Positions 17,753 through 31,634 of a stretch of DNA of 64,000 bases are shown one piece after another. Position 1 is the first letter of the stretch; every line of letters starts with the position of its first letter. Source of the stretch: Brugia malayi (lineage: Eukaryota; Nematoda; Chromadorea; Rhabditida; Onchocercidae); the NCBI RefSeq assembly GCF_000002995.4, contig NW_025062479.1, positions 22,068,721-22,132,720 of the forward strand, written 5' to 3'. Made by a program: the position numbers and the translations under genes. The notes beneath the pieces are model-generated. The model saw only the letters and a program-made list of their open reading frames with translations, made no database searches and had not been told where the DNA came from.

Positions 17753-20700
17753 TTAACAAGAAAAATTCATACAACGCAAATCACTACCCGGAATGTGTTG
17801 CACATTCAAAACTTTATAGAGATCACGATAATATTGCACAAATCGAACTGAAAAAAAACTATGGAAATACTTGTAAATTGAAATGAGAAATAAAGTAAAT
17901 AATTCATCAAAAAACTCGCTTACTTAGAAGTAATCAGTCAACAACCATCTTTTCACCCAGTTTTATAAGGTTCTGGTTTCATTATCTAGTAAATTCTTGG
18001 ACGAAGACTTCGAAAAATACGAAAAACATACCAGATGCTTTCTTTTGCTCCGTGTCACTAGACCATTTTAATGCTTTCATCGTCATTTTCAGCAAATCAT
18101 TTAGTTGGGACGCATCCAAATCTCTCATTTTTTTGATAAAATCATTTGCAAGACGTCCAAGCTAAAAATGTTATACTGTTACCATAAACATACTTAAAAC
18201 AAATATAGTCTGTAACCATTCTATCACTATCAACCAACTAACGCTAACTCATGGCAATTCTATAAATTCAGTTTATATTTTCAGAAAAAGAAGTACAAAA
18301 ATAAAGCTAACAATGGAGTAAAAATGAAACTAGAAAACTAAGAAAAAAGAAAACTAGTGGAAAGGAAATTGCAACGTACCATGTATTTGATAGAAACTTT
18401 TCGTAATTCATTTGCTACTGGTATTTCTAGCATCGAAGGTGATTCGGTCTTCAATAACTTCGCGAGCACTGATAAACTGACAAGATCCATTTCCTTGAGT
18501 AAATAGAACTGAACTAAAGTTTAAATAATAAATAAAAATCGTTAACCGAATGTAATAATTGATGTAAATAAATGGATTACCAACAAGGGGAGAATGCTAT
18601 TTGTAATTCCGAAACAAATACGGAAGAAAGTGTACAAATTGGAGTAGCGCTTCTTTGGAATAGAAGTAAACTTTTCGGTAATAATGTACATAAGCAACTG
18701 GCACATATCAGAAAGCATGCTGCAAATTTATGCTAATAAATTACAATAAAGAAACATATATGTCACTGGTATGCTCACGAATCTAACAAACAAATAAATT
18801 ATGTTAACTAAAAAAGTCTAATATTTAAAAAGTTTCAACTTACTTTACCATCACTTGCCATTTCATGATACCTGAATGATTATAGAATTCTGTATTAAGC
18901 CTCGTTATAACCACACGTAATATTTCCGCTGTCTCTATTGCACAACTCTACAAAAGTATTGTAAATAACACAAATGACTACAAAAATTGAACAATGTTTT
19001 ATATATAAATTTTTGAAAAAATCGAGTTATACATTTTTCTTTTCCGCTATCCTCGAGATTCTAGCCAAATTATTTTCAGCTTGCTTCAAAACATCACATT
19101 GTAAGTTGATTAACAAATCGTCAGTTAATAATTTTGTAAATTTGATCTGAAATAAAAGTGCAACCACTTCATAAAATGAATGCAAAAAAAAAAAAAGAAA
19201 CATGGGCAATAATTTTACTAATAAATTAAAAATAACATATTAGAGGTTTGAACGTTTTATTCAAACTTTCTTTTACGAAAAAGCTAACTGTCCCTTTTTG
19301 ATGTTGAATGTTAACAAGTCAAAATATTGTGCATAATGTTAGGATAAAAAGATGTGTCAAGCACGACACTAAGACAAAAAATGTACCTTTTCATTGTTGA
19401 TAGCCTGTTCTTTTAATTCTTTTGCATATCGAAAGCAACTATTGACAAGAAGTTTGCAAGCACATTTTGGACATGTATACTGTTGCTTTTTTAATGTTTG
19501 GTCTCCTATATGGCTGTCAGCTTCCTTTAAACGATTTTTGCATATATGGTAAAAAATTAGCCAGAAAAATAAAAAAAATAATTTCAAATTCTTCAGAAAA
19601 AGTGTTGCGCAAAGGAGTTTTTCGGTTCATATATATATTGAATATACTATGTTGTTCGAAAAAAAAAAAAAGCAAAACTACCTTAACGCTCACAATACAT
19701 TTACAACCTTGAAACTGCAATACAGGAACATTTATTCCCTGACATTGAGCGCAAACATCTGTAATTATTTTCCTGTCTAAAAGAAACCAATCAAACATTA
19801 AATAAAGTGAAATTTTTGATTTTTATTGAGAATTTATATGTGTTAATTAAAGATAACGAAATATAAGAGAACATTCTGAAAAACTTTACGAATTAAGAGA
19901 TTGAAATTTCAACTCCATACACAATTATTTTTAACACTACCGCCAAAAAGGTTTCACCTGGACAAACTTCGCCACAAAGACTCAGACAAGTGTGCCCACA
20001 ATCGAGCTTTTTGTCACATGGAAAACAACATGGTCTTATACTACAAACTTGCCAACACTTCATTTGACATTGCCGATGTTTGCAGCTGTTTGTGCAACGT
20101 TGAACGCAAAAGCTGCAAAAATCAGCACATCGAGCTTTTTGTTCCTGCAATGTGATTAAAGTAAAAATTTGAGTTAAAATTTATATTACAGTAGTCCATT
20201 CATAGAACAGAAACAACAGCATGTTATATAATTTAGTAATACATTGTCAGTCATTGAAATTAAAAGTGTAAAACAAAATAGCAAAATGGTCCAAACCACA
20301 AGTATATCAAGTTCTTGACCACAATGTGAATGTTCACACTGATTTGAACAAGGAGCTATGCAGGGCTCACAGGGTATTCCACATGTGCGCAAACACTCGT
20401 GACCGCAGGAAAGTCGTTTACCACAAACTGACGTACAACTAGCACATCCCTCTGTAAATAAATTGCCTCATTTACAGAGATTTCATATTTTTAACTAATT
20501 TCATTATAAAAAAAAAAGTGAAAATTTTATTCATTTCGAGAGCATTACTGTTTATAAACAACGACTGGAATCACTAAACTAGCTCGTCATTTGCACCTAA
20601 TGATTAAGAAGATCATCCAGTGATTCACTTGTAAAAACAAAGGAAAAAAAAATGAAAACGTAAGAGATCATTTGTGTGAGCATTGGAAAATAAAAGAGAT

Positions 20701-23700
20701 TTTAACAAAATTTCAAAAAAATAAATAAACAGAGTTGTTTATCCCGAAGAAGTAATTAAGAATTGAAATTATTTTTAATACAATAACTAACCCAATGTGC
20801 ATTTTCCACATAATGATTGACAACGATGACCACATAGCAAAATCCGCCCACATTTCTCACCGCATTGTGCATCTTCATAGTTATAGCATGGTACTGACCA
20901 GCGATGACTACACGTCGCAAATATTTTTTCTACTTCTACTATGCATTTTGTTTCTTGTTTTTCAGAACAACTAGCTGTAACGGTGTGTCCACAATTCATC
21001 AAAATCCTCTAAAAAAAAAAAAAAAAAATTTCAAACTGTCATCATAGATTATTTGTGAAAGGAACTGCACCAGACTATTCATTTTTCTGAAAGTCTATTC
21101 ATAATTTCCATATGATAATGTGACAGAACGTCCACATAAAATTTCATCGTGAAAAAATATCAACAGTCAGCAATAGTATTATCAATAAATATGGCAAACA
21201 AATACTCACATATGAGCACTTGCATGGTTCTCTGCATTTTTTTCTACATTGATGACCACATGGCAATTCTTTCGAACATTTCTGTTGACAAACTGCTTCC
21301 TCGAATAGATAACAAACAACACCAGTTGTATGTCCACATGGGAAAGTCTTGTTTACAAAAAACTGGCATTTGCCACAAGGCTGAAAGGCTTTGACAATTT
21401 GCCTGATGTGCCAAATCATTTACAATTGACAATTTGCTGATTTTCCAGTGTTACTTATATACACAGAATAAGTGATACATGAGACTAATAGATATACACT
21501 TGTCTTCTTGTTTGAAACATTGGAAAAAAAAATCTTACTTCACCGCATAATTTTGTGCAGGGATGCCGAGATGCTGTTGAGCACGTTTTTAAACAAGGAT
21601 GAGTACATGATTTGTTATGTTCTTGATCTGTTCTGAATTATTTTAATTAATCTTGCTTTTATCCTTGTTCATTCCATTTCCCGTAATTGTGACTTCTTTT
21701 TTTATTCTTTCTTTTATTTAACTAACTGAATTAGTTTAAGATTACTATACAATACCACGTTAAAAATTCCGTTCATGGTTTAAAGAATTGAAAGTAATCA
21801 TACCGATGACAAGGTTGACCACAGATGTGACCACAAGGTCGCACAAAATCACAAGAATAATAGCAACCACCTTCAGGAGTTTTTATCAGAAATTCATCCG
21901 CGTTATAGATAATCTGAAGGTGAATACATCCTTTAAAAATGGCAAGCTAAATTTAAATCAGATATTTAGAAAATACGCTTACAAAATTAAGCTTCATTAA
22001 TTCCAATTACCTGTGTAGCATCATGCTTTGCACAAAATGCCGGAAAGCCGTCACCAATAGAATCAACATCTGACAAAGAAATATAGAGCCGGTTCCACAG
22101 AGCAGAGTTAGATTTAAGAAAGTGCATATTGCCTATCACGTAAAGACCAAGTTTGGAACGTGATAAAGCCACACACACGCGATTAGAAATCTGAACAGTG
22201 GCACTCTGATTTACTTCTTTATTCGAGCTGATATAACCAAAATTCGTCAACCGATCCACATTTTTTAAATTTCAGTAAATTTCCTAGAATTTTTCAACAA
22301 ATCAAGGAATTTATAAACGCACCCCAAGAAAACCGGCATTGCTACTCGGTTGTGAACGTACAAGCGACAGAATGACTATGTCATTTTCTTCACCTTGATA
22401 ATTATCAATAGTTTCAACCAAAGGAAGATTTGCATTGTTGAATTTTAACATTATTTGTGTCCTTACATAATTTGCCTGAGCTGTATAAGCACACAATAAC
22501 GTGATCTAAAAAAAAGAAAAAAAAAAAACTACTGCTAATTTCATTTGCTTTAACAGTATAAAACATAAGTTTATATTTTTTTGAAAAATAAAAACTAATA
22601 CAGACAAGCAAACCTGTGAGCAAGCATAGCCCTGTTGAACAAAATAAGCAGATAAGTTGACCATAAAATCGCCCTCAAATGAATTTTTACGTGAAGTAGA
22701 AAAGATTACATCTTCGTCGTGACAATGGCTAATGAAATACAGATTTTTCTGGCATCCTGGAAGAAATATAACTAATAAATTAATAAAATTTGAATTCATA
22801 AAAATTTATTTCATATAGATTTACTTCGTCAGAAATACTTTCATCTTTACCTGTTTAAAATCTACATTGAACTTTCAATATAATAGTGTAAGTGATTTCA
22901 AAACATCTTACCTTCAACATTTGGGTATCTGAAAACATTCTCGGAACTTCTCATTAAAGGATAAAATTCTGGCATAAGAGTATTCGCTATAGCAGGAGCC
23001 ATACGATGCTGACTTTCCAGTAATGCGTATGGAAAACCATTTTTGATTAATCTTTCAAACAACGATATATCCAAATTATACTCACGAGCAAGAGCAAATA
23101 CAGCTGAAGTAAATAATTTATGCTAACCTCACATATATATTGCTAAGTGAAAAACATTATAAAAATTACGAAAAAGTTAAATCTTCCAACAGCGATAAGA
23201 ATGAAAATTTATGTATTTCAGCTGACGAATATACCAAAGAGTTCGATGAAAAAGAAATATAATAGGAGGTAAAAGAGTGCATTACTTATCTTAAAAAACT
23301 CGAACAAGGAAAATCAAACGTAGTACGCTTCAGAAGATCATTCTTCCGCATATATCAAATTTAGCTAAGTTCATTTTCAACAACATATTTCATACCAGGA
23401 TTTGGACGTAACTGCTTATGATCACCAATCAGAATAGCATGCTGACATTTATTTGTAATGCTTGTAAAAACATGAGCTTCCAAGACTTCAGCCGCTTCTT
23501 CTACTAGTACAATGGGACAACCAAGACGATCCAAAAACGGTTTTATCTTTGCAGCACCAGTTGTAGTTGCACCGATAATCTACAAACTCGATAAGATGAA
23601 ACTACAGATCCCAAAACTATGCAAAGACATAAAATCGAGAACTGTGAAAAGCTAGAATGACTTCAGAAAAATTTTTGAAATGCTCACGCCTAAGGAAAGA

Positions 23701-26700
23701 ATTATTTCTATAGGCAAGCACTTAAATTTGGAAGTAACTTATAAAGACCATTAATATAAGCTGACTGTTCAGAAAAGTTTTTGTGAAGAAACAATCTCTG
23801 ATAAACTAAAAATCCTCAACAAAAAATTTGTAAAACGGGCAGATAAAATTTTGGCTAATTATATGAAAAAATATAAAGAAACAATACCAAAGCCTTTCGC
23901 AAAATGATTTCATCCAAAAGATCGAATTCCTTCTTAACGTCCTTCATAATAGTTTGATACTTGCATATGAGCGTCTTTAATCTCTTACATACAACAACCT
24001 TTAGTTTCTTGATCCAATGCATATACAGAGCCCAACGACGATGTCTGTGCAAAGTTTGTAGGTTTTTAATCGATGAAGCTTCTTCTGACGTCAAAGGACA
24101 ACTCTAAAAATTTTTAACGTTTTCAGAAAAATGAAATATGAAGGGTAATAGCACATAATTTAGGGTTAATATTGAACACTTACTTTACAAAATGGTAGCT
24201 TTATCCAGTGCAAAATTCTTGCGGAATTAGGCCAATATTAAAAAAGTAATTGATGAGAAAAGAAATAAACTAACTTTTAATATATCAGCCTTCACATTCT
24301 TCAGATCTGCAATAAGCTCGGCAGCGTATTTTGCCTAAAACAATGCGAAAAGTTTAATTTCTGAGGAATAAAGAATAACAAGAATTGATACTTAGCATAA
24401 ATTATGCTTAACTAATGATTGCAAAAAATTCAACAACTATTACATTATGCTTTAATCTGGCGTGCGTCTGTTCTGATAATATTGTAACATCTTCGATGGT
24501 ACTTGCATTAGGATCTTTATTAAGATCCCACTCACCACAATGATAATAGTCGCTTATATCTGGGTTAGATTTGAGCAGCTGCTCCTGAAAATATCTTAAT
24601 TAATAATTTTCATGTACTTTCCAGCACTATTTGCTGTCTTAAAAAGCTACAGAAATTTTCACTACTTAAGAAAGCTTATATCCCAATTTTCAAAACAAAG
24701 AACATTTTTCATGCTGATCAATTAGTGAATTAATAGGAAGCGAGACAGATCTGAAAAAAAGTAACACAAAGAGAGGAATTCACATGAATAATTTCTTAGT
24801 TTTTACTTGCATTACAAATACATTGTTGAAGTTATATATTCGGATTCATCGTGAAAACGTGAAAACCAACCTGTATTTCTTCCCAAGTTATACAATCATC
24901 CACCTGTGGAAGTGACTCAACGATTTCCTTTTTCTGTTCATTTTGCTCTTTGACGAGCGTTTCATCCTTGAACCATAAAGTTGACATTTCTGCATTTCCA
25001 TTTCCGAAAAATTCTTCCTCCTGCAAAAGCGAGAAATTTTAATTGCAAATTGTTGCAAACTTCAACAATTTTAATGATTTAAGTATTTCATCCAAAGGTG
25101 ATTAAATTGTCTTACTATTTATCCAGTCTTATATCTAATAAATATTAAAAACAAATCGTCATTTCAACTTCTTACCTCAAAGTCAACAATTTTCTCATTT
25201 GCATTGTCTTCTACAATGACACAATCCTCTCTACCAACATCACCTTCCAGAAGCCATGTGCAGAATATTTCGTCCATCTGAAATGTGAAGAAAGGCAATA
25301 TGTTAATATCCAGCACTTGAAATTCACCTCAGTGTTAATAAATTCTTTATGGAATTACAGAATCTGAAATTTCAAAATCTAAGTTTTAAATATGCGGGCG
25401 ATATGCGGCAAAAGTAAATCAAAAAAAAAAAACAAACAAACAGTAGGGTAAACTATCTATGAAATACAACCATACTATAATTACTTGAAATACTAACCGG
25501 ATGTCTTCTTCTTTTGGTTCGTCGCACATTAAACTGTTGGACATGTTCCGGTAACATTACACATTGCATGTGCTTATAGGACAAAATCTCATTCTTACTG
25601 TGCATTAGTATAGCAACTTGAGATCGAATCATTTTCAATAAATGTATTCTCTCAGAAATTATCTTGCTCGCCTATAAAATTTTCTTGCGATAATATCATA
25701 AGGTTACAGAAGTTCGACAGCTCTATAGCCACGAAAAAAATTTAAGAGCAACCTTATGCTTTGTTGTATCTGGAATTAAGTCACTGTATGCTTTCAATAC
25801 CGACCGCTTTGTATATCTGCAAATGAACTGCAACTTTTTTAAGTAATGTAACAAAGTTTTTTATTTGGAAATAAACAGCACGTTTTCCACATGAAGTTTG
25901 ATAAAGCTATTTATATAAAATTATTTTATCTCTTTAAGTAGAATAAAAATAACGTACTTTTGTAAAGTTTCGCTTTTACAGCGCGATCCAAATCTAACAA
26001 TACTAGGAAGTTCGTTATTGTAACGTTTATCTTTTATTAAATCCACTAAAATACCATCCAAAAACTGATCGAGAGCATGATTAGTAAAGCATACAACTAT
26101 TATCGGATTTATTCTTTCTGGATTCCACATAGTTATATTTTCCAGCAAAATGCGTATAATAAGACGACCAAGAAAAGTTTTTCCTGAATTGAAACATATT
26201 ATTCAAACAAAAACCAGTTAAAGTTGATTTAATATAGCAAAATTTCACTGTTTGATCTTGTTTGTAAGAGCATTACATCAGTGGTATAAAGAAAAATAAA
26301 AGTAAAGACAAAGTCAGAATTATTTACAGAAGGCATTTACTTCAATAACTGGCCGGCAAAGAAATCTCTAACCTATTCTATTAAGTAGCTATTTCGAGTT
26401 AACCTTGAATACATCGCGAGAATCGACGGATACCCGATTCTTGAGTCTCAAGAAAATCATGGATATTTCTTTCCTTGTTTTTAATTCTCTTCATACATAC
26501 CTGCCGGCATTTTTTTTTACACCTATTACAATGATCTTATATGCATATAAATTCCACTTCTATCATCGGATAATGATAATAATTTTGTGGAAAACTATAC
26601 ACATCTCTTCCAGCTCCTCAACTTCCTTTTTTATTATTATTTCTTGACTGTCATCACTTTCGTATACCAACCAATTTTGTAAAGTCGAATAAATGAGGTA

Positions 26701-29700
26701 ACCTGTGCCCGGAGGCCCCTGGATCAAGGCAAGTTCATGCGTAAGAGCGTAGCAAAGCGCATTTCGTTGGGCGTCGTCTAAACCGCAAGCAATTTTATTT
26801 CCGTCAAGCGTATATTTCAACTTATCCACTTTATATTTCGTTCCAAAAATGCTTATTTCTTTAGCAATCACAGTTTCTATAAGATATTTCAGAATATGAT
26901 TAATTATTATAAAACAATACAATTGCTCAGTTCCAGAGACATGAAGTGGACTGTTTTTTCAGCCCAACTTTATTATATTCAAAGACGATTTCCTGAAAAT
27001 CTGCACAACAGATTTGCAAATTTCTATTACTACAAAGGAGTTAATAATCGCTTCAAATATTTTGCCTTATGATAAAATAGAACTTACTTTTGAGTGAGGA
27101 AGAAGAGGCACTATAATCGGTATATTCACTTTTCAAAGAATCCGAAGAACTGTGAGAATCTTCGTCTATGACCTGAACAAGATATGATGGGAAACCAACA
27201 TTAGTTTCAACATTTACCAAAAAACGTCCGAATGGAATCGTGTGACTGTTATCAAAACGCTGGAAATTCGTCAAATATTCAGCAAGCAAGCGTGCAACTC
27301 ATCATATGTTTCGATATCTGTTATAGAACATCTCTCTCTCTCGAACTGTTAGAAAAGATAAGAAGATAATTAGATTTCTGTTGTTATCTTCCTTAAATTA
27401 GTAAAATTGATAAATTGGTAAAATTAGTAAAAATGTACGAAAGAAAAAATCATCCTTATAGAATTAATTCTTAAATCCCACAAGGTAAATACGTCTTAAA
27501 ATTTTTGACAAAGAAAAGATACCATTACTGAAGCCTAGGCTGAGGTACATTTATGCACATTATTTACAATTCTTGCTAACAACCTGCATAATCATTTTTG
27601 GTGAAGAATATAGTACCTTGATGCATTCCAAAACATGTTGATACATTTCATAATATGAGCTCGACTCAACTAAAGTATAAATTTTGGTTCGTGAAACTAA
27701 ATGATCATCGAAAAAATGTAATCCTAATTTTCCTTCGGAAAAATCATCAGAATCTTTCTCAGCAATAGTGGCAAGCAGGGCTTCCTCTGAAACTAAGCAG
27801 TGTATAATTTAAATTACGAGAAAGTTATAGAGTATAATATTAAATAATGAGAAAAACAGGAAATTGTAAACAACTTTGCTTCTAGAAAAAGAAATTTTCA
27901 AAATTCATTCTTTCAAAAGCAAATACTCTGAATATAGAATTGTCACAAACCCTGGAATCTGTCGCTTGACAATGTCACCAACTGTCCAAACTTAAGTCGT
28001 GAATCCCAAGAATTATCTGCACTTGGAGGCTGAAAATTATCTTTCAGTTACCGTGCAATAAACAATTATGAAAAATAAATTCGTAATTCAAGCTCAAAAT
28101 TCAGCAATAATTTGAACCTGAAAAATGATGTAACGAATAATTTCTCCTGTACTTTGTTTTAGTTGTGCACCTTCCACAATAACACCCTTTATGATCAGTA
28201 AATCGAGTTCTTCATTTGCATCCGTTGCATATGACACAAAGGCTTCTATAAATAAATGATATCGAATTCCAGCTTTGTAATTTTAGGGATTATTTACAAA
28301 ATATATCGATACTATAACTAGTGAGAGAAATAATGCCCACACCAGAAAATCTCAATCTATTTCCAGAAAACTACTAATGCTGATTTTATTCATAGCCTCA
28401 CTGCAACCTTTTTCTTTTTGTTGTCGCCATAACTCTATACCGTCTCGCAACGGACCAATCAAATCTTCACGCATGAGACGAAACTGTATATCGAGGTAAT
28501 GTTCTTGACTTGAGTAACTTCCTTTGACGATATTTTTTCGAATATAAGGTTGAACTGCAAATATATATCATATTGCAAAATATGCTGAAGTATACTTTTC
28601 AAAATATATTAGCAAATACCACGTGACGATGCTGCAAAAATTCGCATGTTTAGGAATATGAATTCCTAATGGTCATGAATCCACTGAAATATGCTTACCT
28701 CTCTGCATATCATTAACAATACCACAATACCAATATATAAACAATTTAATGATAATGGCTTCATAAACACTGCACCTGGATGAAGTATATCACTACTAGT
28801 AGCGTAAACTGGCAATGTTCGAAAATCTTCTGGAGGTTCTACAACATCATCATTGATGCATGCTAACAAATAGTGTTTAGTTCTTTTTCTTTTTTCCTCA
28901 AAACATTTCATATCACTATCTGCCATATTTGATTCCCAGTCTTCATGCGAATCTACTGCTAAAGGCACAGCAGGGTCGATCTAGAAAAATTTTTCGACAA
29001 TTACGACCATTACAATTGCAAAAACACGGAAAACAAAAACCGATTAGATAATAATAGAATAATGCCATGTCCAGTAAATGATCATTAAAAATAAAATATG
29101 AGCTAAAAAACAAACTACAAAACATACAACTAATTTTTGTAACATTTTGAAAACTGTCAACTTAAGCTTTTCATCGATAGCTGACCAACATTTTTCCGGA
29201 ATTAACTCCATAAAATATAAAAATTCTTCACATGCAATATCCTAAAAAACTATATCTATATGAACAATGTTCCACGACTGTAAATAATTATTTGAAAAAT
29301 AAATCAGTAGATACAGCAAAGTTTTTTTTTTTTTTTTTTGAATATGCAGCAAAGTTGCAGAAGCAACTCACGAAATCTTGAATGTGTTTAACTCTCGAAA
29401 TGTATAATATCTGCATAACGTCTTGAAGGTGAATGAAGAGAGTTCTATAGCATTCAGCACTAGTAACACTACGCATGTGACATACATTACCACGAAGCAT
29501 GAAAGAAATAAAACTGAAATATAGAATATGGTTAGATATCTTCATTTTTAAGTTAACTTTGGATGGACATACTCTAAGCGATGAAAACTAACTCTGAATT
29601 GATGATCGCCTCCAACAAATTAACCACTGAAGATTGAAGATCTGGAAGTTCTGTAAATGAAGCAGCTGAAAGAATGGCAAGCAGTTGGACATTCTGTTCT

Positions 29701-31634
29701 CTGTCAGTGAACGGAATACGTAACCTATTATGCAACAATGGACCATCGATGTATTTTATCTATAGTAAAAAAACATTAATCCTTTGTATCAGCAATCTGT
29801 TATAAAGGATAAATGAGTTATATTTCAAATTAGAGCAAAAATTTTTTTGCATTTTACTTTTTATCTAAAGCTTATTTGGCGCATAAAAACAATTCATGCT
29901 ACCAAATCTAAGTCTTTCAGTGGTTTTTCCAGTTTTTGAAGATTCTCAAAAATGTTCTCAACATGAACAAAATCGAGTAATGGACAGTCTCGATTAACTA
30001 CATGTTCTTCTTGATTCTCGCCACCTGAAATATGATTTTAAGCAATTTTTAACCATTTTTATGATTAAGTACTGGTTTTGCATACCACCTATTGACAAAA
30101 CTATATACTGGAGTTATTTAACGCATTACATCAAACAATGCCTATCTCTTTTCCATTTAGCATTAGTAATATTTTGTAAGTATAATAGAAACCCAATAAA
30201 GAAAACAGACGTCTAATGAACAATTCTTCATTTGACAGTTTTTCAGTTGTTTCAATAACATTTGTTTTGATTGATTCTGCTTCTTTAGTATCTTCAGATC
30301 CAAATTCTACTTCCGAAGCTGAAGAAAAACTACGGTTCTATAGAACAAATACCCCGAAAATTAATTGGTGTCCAAATTTTTGAAAATGAAAACCTAGTGA
30401 AATGAAATGAAATGAAAAATTCCCAACAGAACAAATCAAAAATTTTCCACAACAAAATTAAAACAAGAACAGCTTACTTCTGCAAAACTTTTCACTTAGA
30501 AGTTCACAAATTTCTTTGACCCAACAGCCTATCATTTCTTCAGTTTTATTACGCGCACATAGAAGCAAACTTTCACTCGTTTGTATGTAAAGCAAGATCT
30601 TTTCACTCCAAATTTTTTGTATTTTTTCCTCCACTTCATTCGAGTCTGAAAATACATCATTCAGATAAACAAAAAGGTGGGAATAAAGAAATAATTAGAA
30701 ATTTAAATTTTTGATGCTGAAAATTAAAAACCATTGAGACATAAACAGTGGAGCAGTAGCCATTTCTATGGAAGTTACAATGACAAATCATAACAGTTAA
30801 AAAAAGCCTACCACTATCATTGAACAATATTACAAGCATCTTATCTTCGTCCGATTCCAATTCATCGCACCATTCATCCACTTCTCTTTGTGCCATTACT
30901 ACATTTTTTGTAAACAGAAATGATGGTGATCGCGCTAAATTTAATCCCAACTTAGAACTGCTTTCACGAAACACATTTGCGAATGAGCTAAAAATGACAA
31001 TTTAAGAATCTTATTGTCGATTTTACTAAACATTTCACAATACTTTGTTACAAACTTTGTCTTCCGAAACTATTATTAAGCAAGGAAAAAATCTCACCTA
31101 TAATTGTTTTAAGAATATCTATAACAATATACATTCCCAACATAATCTGATGTTATTTTTGTTAATCCTATATATTCCATTTCTCCATTTATCTTCATAA
31201 TCAGTCTTGTTTATAATAATTATGTAAATAACACACCGCATCATTTCATATGTAATTTCTCCTTTGTTTTTATCACCAAAGATAATAATTCCCCACTCAT
31301 ATTCCATTGTTGACACCATATCTCCTGCAACATTTATTCCATTAGCCATAACCATTTTAAATTTGTTGAAAAAGTGTTCATAATGAATTAGCGGCCCAAT
31401 GTTTCCTATCAATAATTCATGTGAAAATCAGTCAATTTCTGTTTGTGTTTGATTAAATTTGCTTCAAATATTATTAACCTTTGGAGGAATATTTAAATGC
31501 TATATGTTACATAGTCTAGTAAGTATTGTTTGATGGGAAGATATTTGAAAAGGAGCGCATTACATTTGCATTATCAAAAAAAGTGAGAGTACGAATTGAA
31601 TGGTCAATCATTTACCTGCTTCTGTACTGAACAT
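17753..31634 (-). CDS. znfx-1: ZNFX1 homologue: SF1 RNA helicase with NFX1-type zinc fingers
   Basis: Very large (roughly 2000 residues) multi-exon gene. In C. elegans ZNFX-1 is a germ-granule helicase that works with Argonautes to keep small-RNA inheritance balanced; that role here is inferred from homology. Order of parts: helical N-terminus (31634-28700); the ZNFX1-specific segment SSQEHYLDIQFRLMREDLI (about 28500); the P-loop, LDDAQRNAL then IQGPPGTG, with GKTFLG after an intron of about 500 bp (26700/26185); VEEAAEVLEAH Walker B (about 23510); ESQHRMAP (about 23005); IDNYQGEENDIVILSLVRS motif V (about 22400); NRVCVALSRSKLGLYV motif VI (about 22160); Cys/His-rich NFX1-type fingers (21850-19900, with repeated CGHxC); CPKCACKLLVNSCFRY (about 19450); helical C-terminus; TAA at 17753. 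I propose MFSTEA (31634-31616) as the first exon because its phase joins exon 31405-31237, which in turn joins the exon starting RSFANVFRE. This start is less sure than the rest. Confidence 0.9.

Noticed and set aside
31119..31412. 97-codon minus-strand frame as a separate gene
   Set aside because: Its first two thirds join in phase with flanking exons as exon 2 of the ZNFX1 homologue; the remainder reads into the intron.
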